Below, one piece after another: positions 28,558 through 38,696 of a DNA stretch of 64,000 nucleotides (the first letter of the stretch is position 1; each line of letters starts with the position of its first letter). A program made the translations under genes and the position numbers. The notes beneath the pieces are model-generated. The model was given only the letters and a program-made list of their open reading frames with translations, made no database searches and was not told the origin of the DNA. Source of the DNA: Tritrichomonas musculus (taxonomy: Eukaryota; Parabasalia; Tritrichomonadida; Tritrichomonadidae); contig JAPFFF010000018.1 of NCBI GenBank assembly GCA_039105265.1, forward strand, positions 558,001 to 622,000, in the 5' to 3' direction.

Positions 28558-29307
28558 TTATACATCATCGGTAGACGATCCAATTTCGACGTAAGGACTT
28601 GGAAACTCAACTTTACAGATAAGGGCCGTTTTAGGAAGACACAACTTTTCTGCTGGTAAAATAAGAAATTCATTAACTTGAAGATCTTTGCCTTCATAAA
28701 TATTTCTGTTCATCATCTCGTTTATAATTGCTGCACGATATAGAATAACCGAGTTTCTTCGATGTTCTAGTTGTTGTCGCATGAATTCCAAAGAAATAAT
28801 TATTGGTATTTCGATCTTTTCAGCTTCTTGTTCTGAGATTTTGTACTTTCTAGCATTTTCTTCTTGAATTTTATTTCTATCTTCTTTTGATCTATTCCAT
28901 CTTAAATTAACTAGCATTCCTGCTTTCATTTTATATTCTGAATTTGAGTCACCTTCACGAAGAAACGAATTATCTTCTTGAATCTTGAAAGGATCAGCTT
29001 TAATACCACCATATTCACTCAAAGCTTGTTTCTTTAAAATCCTACATAAGGTTGTACGGAGTGAAGCCCTGGTACGCCATGGAAGATATATAAGCATGTT
29101 ATCCCATGACTGCAATCCCCATTTCATACAAATCAAGCGTAAAACTGCGAGTTCGGCAGGATCTTCAGGATGATTAAAAAGATAGACAAGTTGACCACGG
29201 GTATATGCAGGATTTATCTTTTTAGCACCATTAAGTTCTGGGATATCATTTTCTTCGGAAACAATGAAATCTGAATCTGATTCGGATGAAGAACCAGAAT
29301 TAGACAT
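28558..29307 (-). CDS. SANT/Myb-like protein, hypothetical
   Basis: 249 residues, ATG at 29305-29307. It opens with a Ser/Asp/Glu-rich acidic stretch (casein-kinase-2-like). Around residues 40-100 a helix-turn-helix-like region shows WGLQSWDNMLIYLPWRTRAS, with the spaced Trp and the RTR that recur in SANT/Myb repeats. The rest is helical and charged, with a hydrophobic IPIIISLEFM patch and a Cys-containing C-terminus. This may be a single-repeat DNA- or chromatin-binding protein. The family is suggested, not secure. Confidence 0.5.
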   Translation of the reverse strand: MSNSGSSSESDSDFIVSEENDIPELNGAKKINPAYTRGQLVYLFNHPEDPAELAVLRLICMKWGLQSWDNMLIYLPWRTRASLRTTLCRILKKQALSEYGGIKADPFKIQEDNSFLREGDSNSEYKMKAGMLVNLRWNRSKEDRNKIQEENARKYKISEQEAEKIEIPIIISLEFMRQQLEHRRNSVILYRAAIINEMMNRNIYEGKDLQVNEFLILPAEKLCLPKTALICKVEFPSPYVEIGSSTDDV

Positions 29308-29541
29308 TTCTCAAATGGCAGTTGAAATAGAAAAAAATGCTAAACGGCTATGATTAAAAAAATTCAATTCATATTGATCGTTTGTTAAAAAAATCTCATT
29401 TTTTGTTGAAACATATAACAGATGAAAAGAAGATCATCACATAAAATTTTGATATATAATAACAGTAATAAAATAATTCTACTCGCTTTTAATTCAAACA
29501 AAAATAGAGATTGAATACTCAACATCATCAAATAAAAATGC

Positions 29542-32202
29542 TTACATGTCTTCAATCAAGTGTTCGAGAATGAGCAATTGCTGTAAAATCACAACTAACC
29601 CAGGAAGAACATTAGGATATTTAGAAATAACTTCATTTCCGTTATTTTCACTTTCAAGTTCATGACGAAGCGTAATAAACTCTTCAATTCCAAGCTCTCT
29701 CTCAAGAAATGCACGCATTGCTTCTGCTCTGTACATTAGTGAATCATTATCTGATACGATTGGAAATCGAACTTCTTTATTAATCAAATCATGCGAAATT
29801 GGCTTTTCTGTTGGAATTTCAAATGTATTTTCGGTATCTTCCGTATCATTTGGCATTTTAAGAACGCTTTTAATTGATGAGACAAGTGAATGAATTTGAG
29901 AAACATGCGACTTAGCTTCACTAACACCCATTTGTATAAGAGGACGTGGGTGAGAATCGTTATCATCGCTATTAGAAATTTCATTTTCGTTTCCATATAT
30001 GGATTCATGGTTGTAATTGATATTAATATCATCGCATGAATATGAAATAGTTTGATCTTGAGATAATGGAGATGGCCGACTACTTAATTCCATATCGAGT
30101 TCCATTAAAATTTTCCTGTCTTTCTCGTTTTTGGCAAGGCTAGGATCTAAACCTAGTTCTTTTAGTCTGCTTCGACTTGAGCTGAAATTCAGATCATTTG
30201 GTGATGACGAATATGGTTTTAATTGTAACAACTGCTGTGTTGGCGGTGATGAAGGATTTGCAGCAAAGTATTTTTTATTATCGTTGTATTTGGTATCATC
30301 CATCTCAGGGAGGGAAGGAAGTATAGAAGGTGCGACAGGAGGAGAATTAAACTCACCATTTTTTGAATTATCAGAAATTTTAATGATCGATGGCGATGAT
30401 GGTGATAATGCGGAAATCGATCTTGGCGATGATATTGGAGTTCTTATCGATGGTTTATTAATTGAAGCCTTTTTAGAGGCCTGTGATGGAGAATTTGAAT
30501 TCATCATCATTAATGGTGCAGGCGACATCGGGGCTACTGAAGCTGATGATGCGATATTTCCTCTTTTTGTAGATAAACGATTAGTAATATCAGCGTCAAA
30601 TGACGAAGAAGTTAAAATTTGAGAATTTGTTAATTCTTGTGTTTGCATTTCAAGAGTTTTTAACGTTTTCCAGTTTGCTTGAGCTGCAGCTCTTTGTTCC
30701 ATAAGTTTTCTTCTTCTTTCTTCGCTGTTTGAGCGAGATAAAGATAATTCTGGAGTAGAAAACGAAGAGGAAATATTTGCGCTCTTATCGTCATTTGATT
30801 GATAAAGTTCTGGAAATCGAAGATGCGAATTTTGGCTGTTTTCGTATTTTGATGGAGAAGCCATCCAAGATGGATTATTTGTGTCATAATTAGAACTTTT
30901 AGTACTGTCGGTTGGAGCTGCCCATTCTGGCTTTTCACCTGCCATTTCTCTTAAAAAGCTATCTTCAGGAATAACTTCACCTTCAAAGTCAATCTCGCCT
31001 AGTTTATCTTTTCGCTTGTTTTTAATAGCAGCCATGCGGTTTTCGATGTATTCATTATGCATAATTTTTCCAAATGTATCAAGTTCAGAATGATAATCAT
31101 TATTATTATTATTATTGTTGTTGAGAAGAGCAGCTCGTTTGTTGATAGCTTCAAGTCTGAGACGTCTCATTTCCTCTTCTTCTTGTTGTCTGCGCTTTTT
31201 CTGCTCTTCTTTCCTTCGTTTGAGAATTTCATCAATTTGTCTTTGGCGCAATTCACGCGCTTTTTCGGCTTCTCGTTGCTTGATGTATTTATCAGCTTCA
31301 CTAACCGATGATTTTATGATCGGTGATGGACGTTGAACTGGCATTTGATATTGCTGCTGTTGAATTGGCCTTGGCTGATTTTGCACTTTTTTTGGTGATG
31401 AGTCGAATAGCAAAAAAGGCAAACGCGATTTTATTATTGGCGTATTAAGAACGCCATTAATTGAAGGCCGAGCCTTTTGATCACTGGTTAACATATGAGA
31501 AATTAACTTGGAAAGCTCTGAACTAAAGCAAGGAGGAATAGGATCGTATTTACCACGAATGATCTGTACAACAAGGGCTGTCATGTTTCTTGCATTAAAT
31601 GCATGCCTGAGCGTGCATAACTCATATAAAATACAACCAAGAGACCAAATATCAGTTTTAGAATTATATGTCTTTCCTTCACATATCTCAGGAGATAAAT
31701 AATACGGAGTACCAATACGAGTATGGCACAGCTGGAATGTGTTTTCAAGAACTCGTGCAATTCCAAAGTCACCTAATTTGACTGTACCATCTTTCATAAG
31801 AAAAATATTTTGAGCTTTTAAATCTCGATGAAGAACTTTCCTATCATGAATATACTTGACAGCTAGAGCAAGTTGGATAAAGGTGTGTAAAATCTCGTTT
31901 TCAGTAAAATAAGTTTTTCTATCTTTAATTTTAGCTGCTAAATCGCCACCATCTGCGTATTCCATTACTATATAAAAACAGCCACGTTCTTGAAAACTTT
32001 CTTCATATTTAATAATATATGGATGATTAAGTGAAGAAAGTAAGTTTGCTTCATTCATCGCTGCATCACGATCTTCTTTTGATAAATTCGCCATTCGAAT
32101 TTCTTTAATTACAAAAAACTTTCCATCTCGTACACGCTTACATAACACTGCTTTACCATATGAACCTTCGCCAAGGAGACGCATTTCTTCATATTTATTC
32201 AT
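29542..32202 (-). CDS. NEK: NEK-family protein kinase
   Basis: 886 residues, ATG at 32200-32202. The kinase domain spans ~4-262: glycine loop GEGSYG at 11-16, K33, helix-C E51, HRD at 125-127 in HRDLKAQN, DFG at 145-147, SPE for APE at 170-172, and the activation segment GTPYYLSPEICEGKTYNSKTD typical of NIMA-related kinases. All catalytic residues are present. It is followed by a Lys/Arg/Glu-rich coiled coil (about 305-360), an Asn run, a Ser/Pro-rich disordered region and a helical C-terminus with EREL and ILQQLLILEHLIEDM. NEK1-type kinases act at basal bodies, cilia and spindles, which fits a flagellate. Confidence 0.95.
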   Translation of the reverse strand: MNKYEEMRLLGEGSYGKAVLCKRVRDGKFFVIKEIRMANLSKEDRDAAMNEANLLSSLNHPYIIKYEESFQERGCFYIVMEYADGGDLAAKIKDRKTYFTENEILHTFIQLALAVKYIHDRKVLHRDLKAQNIFLMKDGTVKLGDFGIARVLENTFQLCHTRIGTPYYLSPEICEGKTYNSKTDIWSLGCILYELCTLRHAFNARNMTALVVQIIRGKYDPIPPCFSSELSKLISHMLTSDQKARPSINGVLNTPIIKSRLPFLLFDSSPKKVQNQPRPIQQQQYQMPVQRPSPIIKSSVSEADKYIKQREAEKARELRQRQIDEILKRRKEEQKKRRQQEEEEMRRLRLEAINKRAALLNNNNNNNNDYHSELDTFGKIMHNEYIENRMAAIKNKRKDKLGEIDFEGEVIPEDSFLREMAGEKPEWAAPTDSTKSSNYDTNNPSWMASPSKYENSQNSHLRFPELYQSNDDKSANISSSFSTPELSLSRSNSEERRRKLMEQRAAAQANWKTLKTLEMQTQELTNSQILTSSSFDADITNRLSTKRGNIASSASVAPMSPAPLMMMNSNSPSQASKKASINKPSIRTPISSPRSISALSPSSPSIIKISDNSKNGEFNSPPVAPSILPSLPEMDDTKYNDNKKYFAANPSSPPTQQLLQLKPYSSSPNDLNFSSSRSRLKELGLDPSLAKNEKDRKILMELDMELSSRPSPLSQDQTISYSCDDININYNHESIYGNENEISNSDDNDSHPRPLIQMGVSEAKSHVSQIHSLVSSIKSVLKMPNDTEDTENTFEIPTEKPISHDLINKEVRFPIVSDNDSLMYRAEAMRAFLERELGIEEFITLRHELESENNGNEVISKYPNVLPGLVVILQQLLILEHLIEDM

Positions 32203-32463
32203 TCGATCATTTCAAGTACAAATAATGTTCGTTATGAAATTTTTTACACAAATTTTTCAAAGAACAATCAAAATCAATAAAAATACTCAAAACTAGAGAC
32301 TAAAATACAAGGAATTTAAAATTAGCTGATTTTGAAACATAATGATTACCATTTCACCATAATAAAATATCATTACCTAATCAGAATGAGATCCCATATT
32401 AGAAAACAATAAAATAACTAGCAAGAGAATTTATACAATAATAATAAAAATAGAATAACATAC

Positions 32464-33648
32464 TTATTTCGAGTTGAGCTCTTGAAGGAATTTTTCGATC
32501 ATTTCAATTGAATCTCCTTCAAGCTTTCTATCAACTTCGATAGTACGTTGCCATTTGGAAATATTCGGCATATTTTTTTCAGCCGAAGAAAAGTGTGTAG
32601 AAGCAATTGAACAAGTTACTATAATATATGTAGTTTTTTCATCAAGTCCTTCCATTGACCAAATATCTGAAAGATATTGAAAAGTGGAAACAATTTTCTC
32701 AGACATTTCTCCAGAACAAAATTTCAAACCATCACAAACGGCTGGGAGAATATCGTCTGCAGCAGCATTTTTGTCTGGTAATGAGGATAGGACTTGTTCG
32801 AAAAATTCTGTAACCATTCTAATGCCATCAGAAACTGTTGGCATTTTATATAATTTGGAAATGAAACCTGCAGCCTTGCGTAAAATCTCTTGGTTTCCAA
32901 CACTGTGATCTTTTTCAAGCATGATCGCTTTTTTAGCATCACTATTGTTTTTATCAAGCATTTTATGATAAACTTCAAGTAATTTTGGATGAAAAGGACT
33001 GGTCACAGCATAAAAAATAATAAAATTAGTTCGCATTTTATAAATGGTAGGGATGTAGTGAAATGGCTTAACTTCAAAAATAATGTCACTCATTTGATCC
33101 ATTATTTCATGCATTTTAGAAACTATATACTCTTTATTTTCAACGTCGATAGACTTACGAGTAAGCAATTTGAGATCATTAATTACTCTAGGAAGTTCAT
33201 CAGATCTTATTTTATTTTCGAGGAAAGTAAGTGAATTTTTAGGATGCTCGAATGCATTTTTAATATCATCACAAAGTGGGGGGATTGGAACGGATGGCCT
33301 AAACGGATTATTAGTAAGTTCATGCATATCAAAAGAAAAGCCGTTTGTTGTAGTGCATGGGGTTGTTTGTAAAATTTCAATTTTAAAATCTTCATTAAAT
33401 CCAGATGATGGAACTAACATATTTCCTTTGCGAAGAATTTGAAGTTTTTCATCACCAAATTGAATCCAAATGTTATTACCAGCACTTTCTAAAAATAAAT
33501 ATAAAATAGGATCACTAATTTCCTCTGGAATTGTATATTCAGGAGGCAATAAAAAATGATAAAGTATACCAGGATCATTTGCAAGATTTCCAGCTGTTTT
33601 ACGAAAATTTTCTATGAGAGGGTGAGAATCGAGTTCAAAAAGTTTCAT
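32464..33648 (-). CDS. VPS9-like domain protein, probable Rab5 exchange factor
   Basis: 394 residues from the ATG at 33646-33648 (a longer frame would start with TTG). The C-terminal third contains ADDILPAVCDGLKF followed 35-40 residues later by YIIVTCSIASTHF. This resembles the VPS9 pattern ADDxLPxL...GExxYxxTxLxxA, whose Asp and Tyr/Thr contact the GTPase in Rabex-5. The upstream half is a helical region of no clear family. VPS9 proteins activate Rab5-type GTPases at endosomes. The match is partial: the Gly-Glu before the Tyr is not well aligned. I would not exclude an unrelated helical protein. Confidence 0.5.
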   Translation of the reverse strand: MKLFELDSHPLIENFRKTAGNLANDPGILYHFLLPPEYTIPEEISDPILYLFLESAGNNIWIQFGDEKLQILRKGNMLVPSSGFNEDFKIEILQTTPCTTTNGFSFDMHELTNNPFRPSVPIPPLCDDIKNAFEHPKNSLTFLENKIRSDELPRVINDLKLLTRKSIDVENKEYIVSKMHEIMDQMSDIIFEVKPFHYIPTIYKMRTNFIIFYAVTSPFHPKLLEVYHKMLDKNNSDAKKAIMLEKDHSVGNQEILRKAAGFISKLYKMPTVSDGIRMVTEFFEQVLSSLPDKNAAADDILPAVCDGLKFCSGEMSEKIVSTFQYLSDIWSMEGLDEKTTYIIVTCSIASTHFSSAEKNMPNISKWQRTIEVDRKLEGDSIEMIEKFLQELNSK

Positions 33649-34179
33649 TTTTTTTATAATCAAAAGGCGAAAAATTTTTCACCTCTTGAGACATTTGGTA
33701 ACAAATTATTTTCTACAGGTCATTTATTTACATATTATCATTGATCAAACAAATTCGAAAAGAAATTCACTTGGTTTATCCACTAGCATTTTCAAAAAAC
33801 ATAAAAAATTAAAATCAAGATTTGAAACAAATTCAAATCTGCCTTGAGTTCAAAAAAATACTTCTAGAATAAAAAATATATGTTAATACATTTACTTGGT
33901 CTAGAATAATTTTGTTGAATTGTTTTTTTTTATGATGTTATTTCATTTGTTAATCAATGTATAATTCATCAAAAGTTTTCTAAATGCAACAACCTTTTAT
34001 CAGTCAAATAAATTTTTTTTGCTGATGGAGGGTAATTTATGATCACGATAAATACACGTTTATAAAAAAAATTTCAAAAAACGTTTTTTATAAGTGGTCG
34101 GACAATTGAAAATTCAGAAAAGAGGAGGCCGTTATTTATTTAGATTTTTTACTAATTCTTTTTACAATCTTCCGCCAAT
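33649..34179. other. Divergent promoter region, AT-rich
   Basis: Between the VPS9-like and RPAP3-like genes, which are transcribed away from each other. No ORF. TTCCGCCAAT lies immediately before the RPAP3 ATG. Confidence 0.6.
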
Positions 34180-36087
34180 ATGTCAATCGATATCCAAATG
34201 ATGATTCGCGATCAAGCGAATGAAACACGTAGCCAACTCCATGAAGTTGTTTCATGGGAAAGTGTTATTCAAGAACGTGATGACGAACTTATTGATTTAG
34301 CAAGACAAGGAAAGTTCGGATATACATCACCTGACACATCAAGATTACAGGCTACAACAACTACAACTTCTTCAAAACCAAAGAAAGTTCAGATCGTTAC
34401 TGAAAATGAAAAGGGAGAAACTGAGAAGCCAGTTGAAGCTCCTAAAAAAGGCAAAACAGTTCCTAAATCATATGAAGAATGGTCTAAAATTGATGGAAAA
34501 TACAAAGATTTTGATGAAAATGAAACTGATCCAAAAGAAACAGCAGCAGACCACAAAGAAAAAGGAAACAACTTCTACAAGAAAAAGCAATATAGTTCAG
34601 CAATCAAAGAGTATTCTCAAGCTATCAGCCTCGACTCATCAAACGCAATTTATTATAACAATCGTGCTGCTGCTTATTATCAGCTTTCAAATTATGTCGA
34701 GAGTGAAAAAGATGCTACTCGTGCAATCAACCTCGATGGACGATATGTAAAAGCTTATATAAGACGTGGAAATTCCAGACGCGTTCAAGGTAAACTTCAA
34801 GAAGCATTAAAAGATTTTGAAGTTGCTAATGAAATTGAACCAGGCACACCAGAAATTGAAAAGCAACTTTCAACAATTCGAGAGCAGCTTGGTATCTCTG
34901 CAAACGGATTAATCACAGAACTTCCAGAACCAAAAGTCAAAATTCAAGATGACAGTGAAAGTGCTACTACAAATACATCTCCTAAAGTTGAAGTCGTTGA
35001 AGAAACCAAAAAGAAACCCAAAGTCGAAGTTATCGAAGAAAAATCATTCACTCCCGAAGAAGAAACGAAGCGCAATCAACAAGCCAAAGTTGAAATTGTT
35101 GCAGAAAACAACGAAGAAGATGAACTCTTCCATAAAAAACGTCCAAAGGTAGAAGTAATCGAGGAACGTTCATTTTCACCACAAGCAATAGCAGAAGAAG
35201 AAAAGAGGCAAAAAGAAGAAGAAGAAAGAAAGAAGAGAGAAGAAGCAGAAAAGAAGAAGAGAGAAGAAGAAGCTAGGAAACAACGAGAAGAAGAAGAAAA
35301 GAAAGCCAAATCTAAAATTGAAGTTGTTGAAGAAACTAGCCAACCTTCATCAAGAATAAAGATTGTTTCCGAAGAAGAGAGCAAACCTTCAGCAACAAAT
35401 AGCGAAGCAGCTAAACCATCATCAGGCGGAAAAATCAAAATTGTTGCAGAAGAAGATAGCAAAATTTCAACAACAGACACAGAAACACCTAAACAATCAA
35501 CTGGTGGAAAAATCAAAATTGTTGCAGAAGAAGAAGCACCTAAGCCCGTAACACCAACAACAACAGAATCATCAACAGGAAAAGTTAAAATTGTTGCAGA
35601 TGAAACCCCAGCAGAAACAACACCAACTCCACCAAAGAAGCAACCAAGAAAAGACAACATTTCAATTTCTCATCCAGATCTCGATGATCAACCATCACAA
35701 AAGAAACCATCACCTAAGAAACAAACAGATTCAGCACCAAAGAAAGCTGTTAAAAAGCCAAAGATGATCAAGCCATTCATCGATTTGCAGATGGACGAAT
35801 ATCCTGAAAGATTGAGATCAATTAAACCTTCCCAACTCAATAAAGATATTGGTGTCGATGTAACTCCTGAAATTGTTATAGGAGTTCTTAAAGCTCTTCA
35901 AGGATTTGAACCAACAGTTGCCTTCCAGTACTTGGAGCAACTTGGTCAACACAAGTATTTATCACTTGTCCTCGCTGGAAGACAAGCTGCACTTGTCAAA
36001 CCACTTGTCATTGAATTAGTTGATGCTGCAAAAGATGTTGATAACATTAGAAAAGCAAATGTTCGTAAAATATGGAAGATTGAATAA
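34180..36087 (+). CDS. RPAP3: RPAP3-like co-chaperone with repeated KIxIVxEE motifs
   Basis: 635 residues. RPAP3 (yeast Tah1 is the short form) links Hsp90 to the R2TP complex that assembles RNA polymerase II, PIKKs, snoRNPs and dynein arms. An N-terminal helix and linker lead to three TPRs at ~124-234 (KEKGNNFYKKKQYSSAIKEY, YYNNRAAAYY, KAYIRRGNSR). Basic and charged residues fit a carboxylate clamp for the Hsp90 EEVD tail. The C-terminal ~110 residues (527-635) match RPAP3_C: RLRSIKPSQLNKDIGVDVTP and LEQLGQHKYLSLVLAGRQA. Between them lies a Glu/Lys-rich linker with about eleven copies of a motif like K-[IV]-[KE]-[IV]-[IV]-x-E. SPAG1 is a paralogue of similar architecture. The stop overlaps TAAA. 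Confidence 0.9.
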   Translation: MSIDIQMMIRDQANETRSQLHEVVSWESVIQERDDELIDLARQGKFGYTSPDTSRLQATTTTTSSKPKKVQIVTENEKGETEKPVEAPKKGKTVPKSYEEWSKIDGKYKDFDENETDPKETAADHKEKGNNFYKKKQYSSAIKEYSQAISLDSSNAIYYNNRAAAYYQLSNYVESEKDATRAINLDGRYVKAYIRRGNSRRVQGKLQEALKDFEVANEIEPGTPEIEKQLSTIREQLGISANGLITELPEPKVKIQDDSESATTNTSPKVEVVEETKKKPKVEVIEEKSFTPEEETKRNQQAKVEIVAENNEEDELFHKKRPKVEVIEERSFSPQAIAEEEKRQKEEEERKKREEAEKKKREEEARKQREEEEKKAKSKIEVVEETSQPSSRIKIVSEEESKPSATNSEAAKPSSGGKIKIVAEEDSKISTTDTETPKQSTGGKIKIVAEEEAPKPVTPTTTESSTGKVKIVADETPAETTPTPPKKQPRKDNISISHPDLDDQPSQKKPSPKKQTDSAPKKAVKKPKMIKPFIDLQMDEYPERLRSIKPSQLNKDIGVDVTPEIVIGVLKALQGFEPTVAFQYLEQLGQHKYLSLVLAGRQAALVKPLVIELVDAAKDVDNIRKANVRKIWKIE

Positions 36088-36245
36088 ATTAATAATAATT
36101 ATACCTTCTCCAATACCTTTTATTAGAATAGTGCTTTACTTTATATTTTTGATATTTTTTTTTTTTTTTTAAACAAACATTTATTGAGGTCAATCACCAA
36201 ATTGATTTACAATTGTAACCATATTCTTTTGAAAATAAAATTTTA

Positions 36246-37415
36246 ATGTTTTTAAATTCAACTTTTTACTTTCTAGCTCTTCATAATATACATAATTCTC
36301 CATTCATTTCAAATACAAACTCAAAATTCTCACGAACTATGAAATTAACTTCATGCTATTTTTCCAATTTTTCTCAACATATTTTATATTCGTCGTCTCT
36401 TCAATCGAAAATATCAATTTATTCAACATTTTTCAACAAAGGACTTTCACAAGCAGTTTTTCTATCGTCAACTGGGCGCATTTACCAAGAAACAGGAGAT
36501 GTTAACTTATACTTATGCAAATTTCAAAATATTCATGTTCCTGATGAATCAGGAGGCGCTATCTTTAGTACATACGCAATTTCTTTAGATAGTTGCACAT
36601 TTTATGAAATTTCCGCTCGCACAGGTGGAGCATTATCAGTCTGTTCTGATCTAAACATTAAAAACACTAATTTCGAAACAATATCAGCTACTTATTATGG
36701 ATTTGCTGAAATATCACAGAATAGTCCATCCGTTAAGATATACCAAACAGTTATTCATGATGTTCAAACTCAAAGCAGTTCAAGTTTTAGAAGGCATGAT
36801 GGAAGTGAAACAGGAATGACATATAGCAATTTTACAAAATTTAAATCATCATCGATGGTTTCTTTAGGCGAATTTGGTCGTACATCATCAAATAAATTTT
36901 CATTTAATTATGTAGCAAATTGCATGACATACGAACGAAACGGAGCGCTAAGCTTCTGGCAATGCGATAACTTCTTATGTTCTGATACGCTTTTTTTGAA
37001 TATAGTTGTTGATAATGAACGTGCTAGTTCTGTAAACGGAATTGTTGTTTGGCTTGATGGATCTTTACAAACAGGAAAATTTGCGCATTGTGCATTTGTT
37101 AATTGCAAATCAACTGGCAAAGGAACTTTATTATATGCCGAAGCAAGCACCAGGATTGAAATCGATGATTGCCAATTTGACCAAAGCAAAGAAAAATCCT
37201 TTAACAGTAATTCAAATGCTTTTTTAATTCATGATTCGAACAAATTTTCAATCGAAAACATCGATTTTAAAGGTAAGTTGATTAACAATGTAATCAATAT
37301 ACCTGATGAAAATAATCACAGAAAGGTTAATACTTTTCCATTTGGACAATTTTTGTATATGTGTTCATTTTTATCATTCGTAATTTTTATAATTATGCTT
37401 GATAAATATGCTTAA
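36246..37415 (+). CDS. Beta-helix surface protein with C-terminal membrane anchor
   Basis: 389 residues. Most of the sequence is a string of short beta-rungs with recurring patterns such as N-F-T/S, S-G-G-A-I, and C-T-F-Y-E-I-S-A-R-T-G-G-A-L, typical of right-handed parallel beta-helix (Pmp/pectate-lyase-like) proteins that are abundant on trichomonad surfaces. One hydrophobic segment near the end (YMCSFLSFVIFIIML) is followed by only a few residues (DKYA), so the protein would be anchored with a minimal cytoplasmic tail. The N-terminus is not a strong signal peptide. It has about ten Cys. Adhesion is a plausible role but is not shown. Confidence 0.7.
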   Translation: MFLNSTFYFLALHNIHNSPFISNTNSKFSRTMKLTSCYFSNFSQHILYSSSLQSKISIYSTFFNKGLSQAVFLSSTGRIYQETGDVNLYLCKFQNIHVPDESGGAIFSTYAISLDSCTFYEISARTGGALSVCSDLNIKNTNFETISATYYGFAEISQNSPSVKIYQTVIHDVQTQSSSSFRRHDGSETGMTYSNFTKFKSSSMVSLGEFGRTSSNKFSFNYVANCMTYERNGALSFWQCDNFLCSDTLFLNIVVDNERASSVNGIVVWLDGSLQTGKFAHCAFVNCKSTGKGTLLYAEASTRIEIDDCQFDQSKEKSFNSNSNAFLIHDSNKFSIENIDFKGKLINNVINIPDENNHRKVNTFPFGQFLYMCSFLSFVIFIIMLDKYA

Positions 37416-37716
37416 TTGTTTTTAAAATATTATATTAAATGTTTGATCTCGATATAATCATCTTAAAAATATTGAATTTCAACGTTTTTTTCTATTTCAA
37501 ATCTGCATACTTTTATTCTCTCCCTTGTTATGCGATTATAAAATGTTTTGGATAGCGCCAAAATAGAATTTTCAAAAAACTTTATGTTTTTTTTTAAACG
37601 GTCATAATAAAAACTTTCATCACAAGATTACCGATAAAACTTTTTGACAACATTTTTATTTGCCATACGTACTTTTTTAATAGTTTACTTTTTTGGCTTA
37701 AATTTGAATTTAATTA
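37416..37716. other. Intergenic region upstream of NAC-beta
   Basis: About 300 bp of AT-rich sequence. No ORF. The proximal end carries the initiator-like site described next. Confidence 0.5.
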
Positions 37717-37721
37717 TCATT
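37717..37721 (+). promoter_or_regulatory. Initiator-like TCATT
   Basis: TCATT lies 28 bases upstream of the NAC-beta ATG and fits the parabasalid Inr (TCA+1-Y-W). A highly expressed gene such as NAC would be expected to have a good Inr. Prediction only. Confidence 0.4.
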
Positions 37722-37744
37722 GACGGTTTTGGTCGGCCTTTTTG

Positions 37745-38206
37745 ATGTCAGGACGAGGACAAGTCGGATCAAAAGTTGGAGGCCACGGATCATGGCGTAG
37801 GAAAACAAAGAAAGTTTCAAAGAACGCAAATCAGGAAGGCCAAAAAGTTTGGCTTCAAGCACAACGTCTTGGTTGCAGAGATCTCGGAGAAATCGATACC
37901 GCTTCAATCATGATCGAACATGAAGATGAAGCTCTTTCATTTTCAAAACCACAACTTTCTTTCAATATGCACGCAAACACTTATGTTTTAATGGGTACAC
38001 CAGAAAAGAAGAAGATGGCAGATGTTCTTACCGACCTCATTTCTAGCATCGATTTCTCTAAAATTAAGAAGGATGCTCCAGCAGAAAATAAAGAAAACGA
38101 TCTCGGAGATGTTCCAGCAGATGTTGACTTTAGCAAACCAGAAGGCGAAGAAAATAAGGAAGCAGCTACAGAAGCTCCAGCTGCTCCAGCCGCTGATGCA
38201 AACTAA
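37745..38206 (+). CDS. BTF3: Nascent polypeptide-associated complex beta subunit (BTF3)
   Basis: 153 residues from the ATG at 37745-37747 (the codon before it is TTG). NAC binds nascent chains at the ribosome exit and prevents mis-targeting to the ER. The N-terminal ribosome-binding motif reads WRRKTKKV, matching the RRKxxKK of NAC-beta. The NAC domain follows with GEIDTASIMIEHEDEALSFSKPQL, ANTYVLMGTPEKKKM and LTDLISSIDFSK, in family order. The tail is Glu/Ala/Pro-rich, as usual. A TCATT initiator-like site lies 28 bases upstream. The stop TAA is followed directly by TAAA. Confidence 0.95.
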   Translation: MSGRGQVGSKVGGHGSWRRKTKKVSKNANQEGQKVWLQAQRLGCRDLGEIDTASIMIEHEDEALSFSKPQLSFNMHANTYVLMGTPEKKKMADVLTDLISSIDFSKIKKDAPAENKENDLGDVPADVDFSKPEGEENKEAATEAPAAPAADAN

Positions 38207-38696
38207 TAAACGCTTTTCTAATTATTATTAATCGTGCCCACATGACATTTTATATATATATTTTTTTTTCTTTTAATATACTTTATATACATATTTTTAT
38301 TTTGATGACCAAAATTCCTTTACCGCTATTTTTTACCCAATTTTAAGCACCTTTAAAAAAGCTTCGTTATTTAATGATTTATTTTTTTGTTCATGAAAAT
38401 GATATAATAGAGAAAAAAACTTCATTCTATTACTAGATCATAGTTCTAAGTGATCAAATTTTATCCTAAGTCATTTTTCATAAACAACAAAATTAACTAA
38501 AGCTTCGTCAAATATTTGACTTTGTATTGCATTTCAGAATAAAACTTTTTAAATGACTCTGTATTTTTATATATTGAAAATTTGTATATCAAAAAAACAA
38601 AAAATTCAAATATTTTTCTCAATTGGCTTTCAATTTTTATTTATATTTTTTTGAATTTATTCCATCCTCAGAAAAAGTTAACAAATTAGACAATTC
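38207..38696. other. Intergenic region
   Basis: AT-rich, between NAC-beta and the BEACH-family gene, both on the plus strand. I see no gene in it. Confidence 0.5.
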
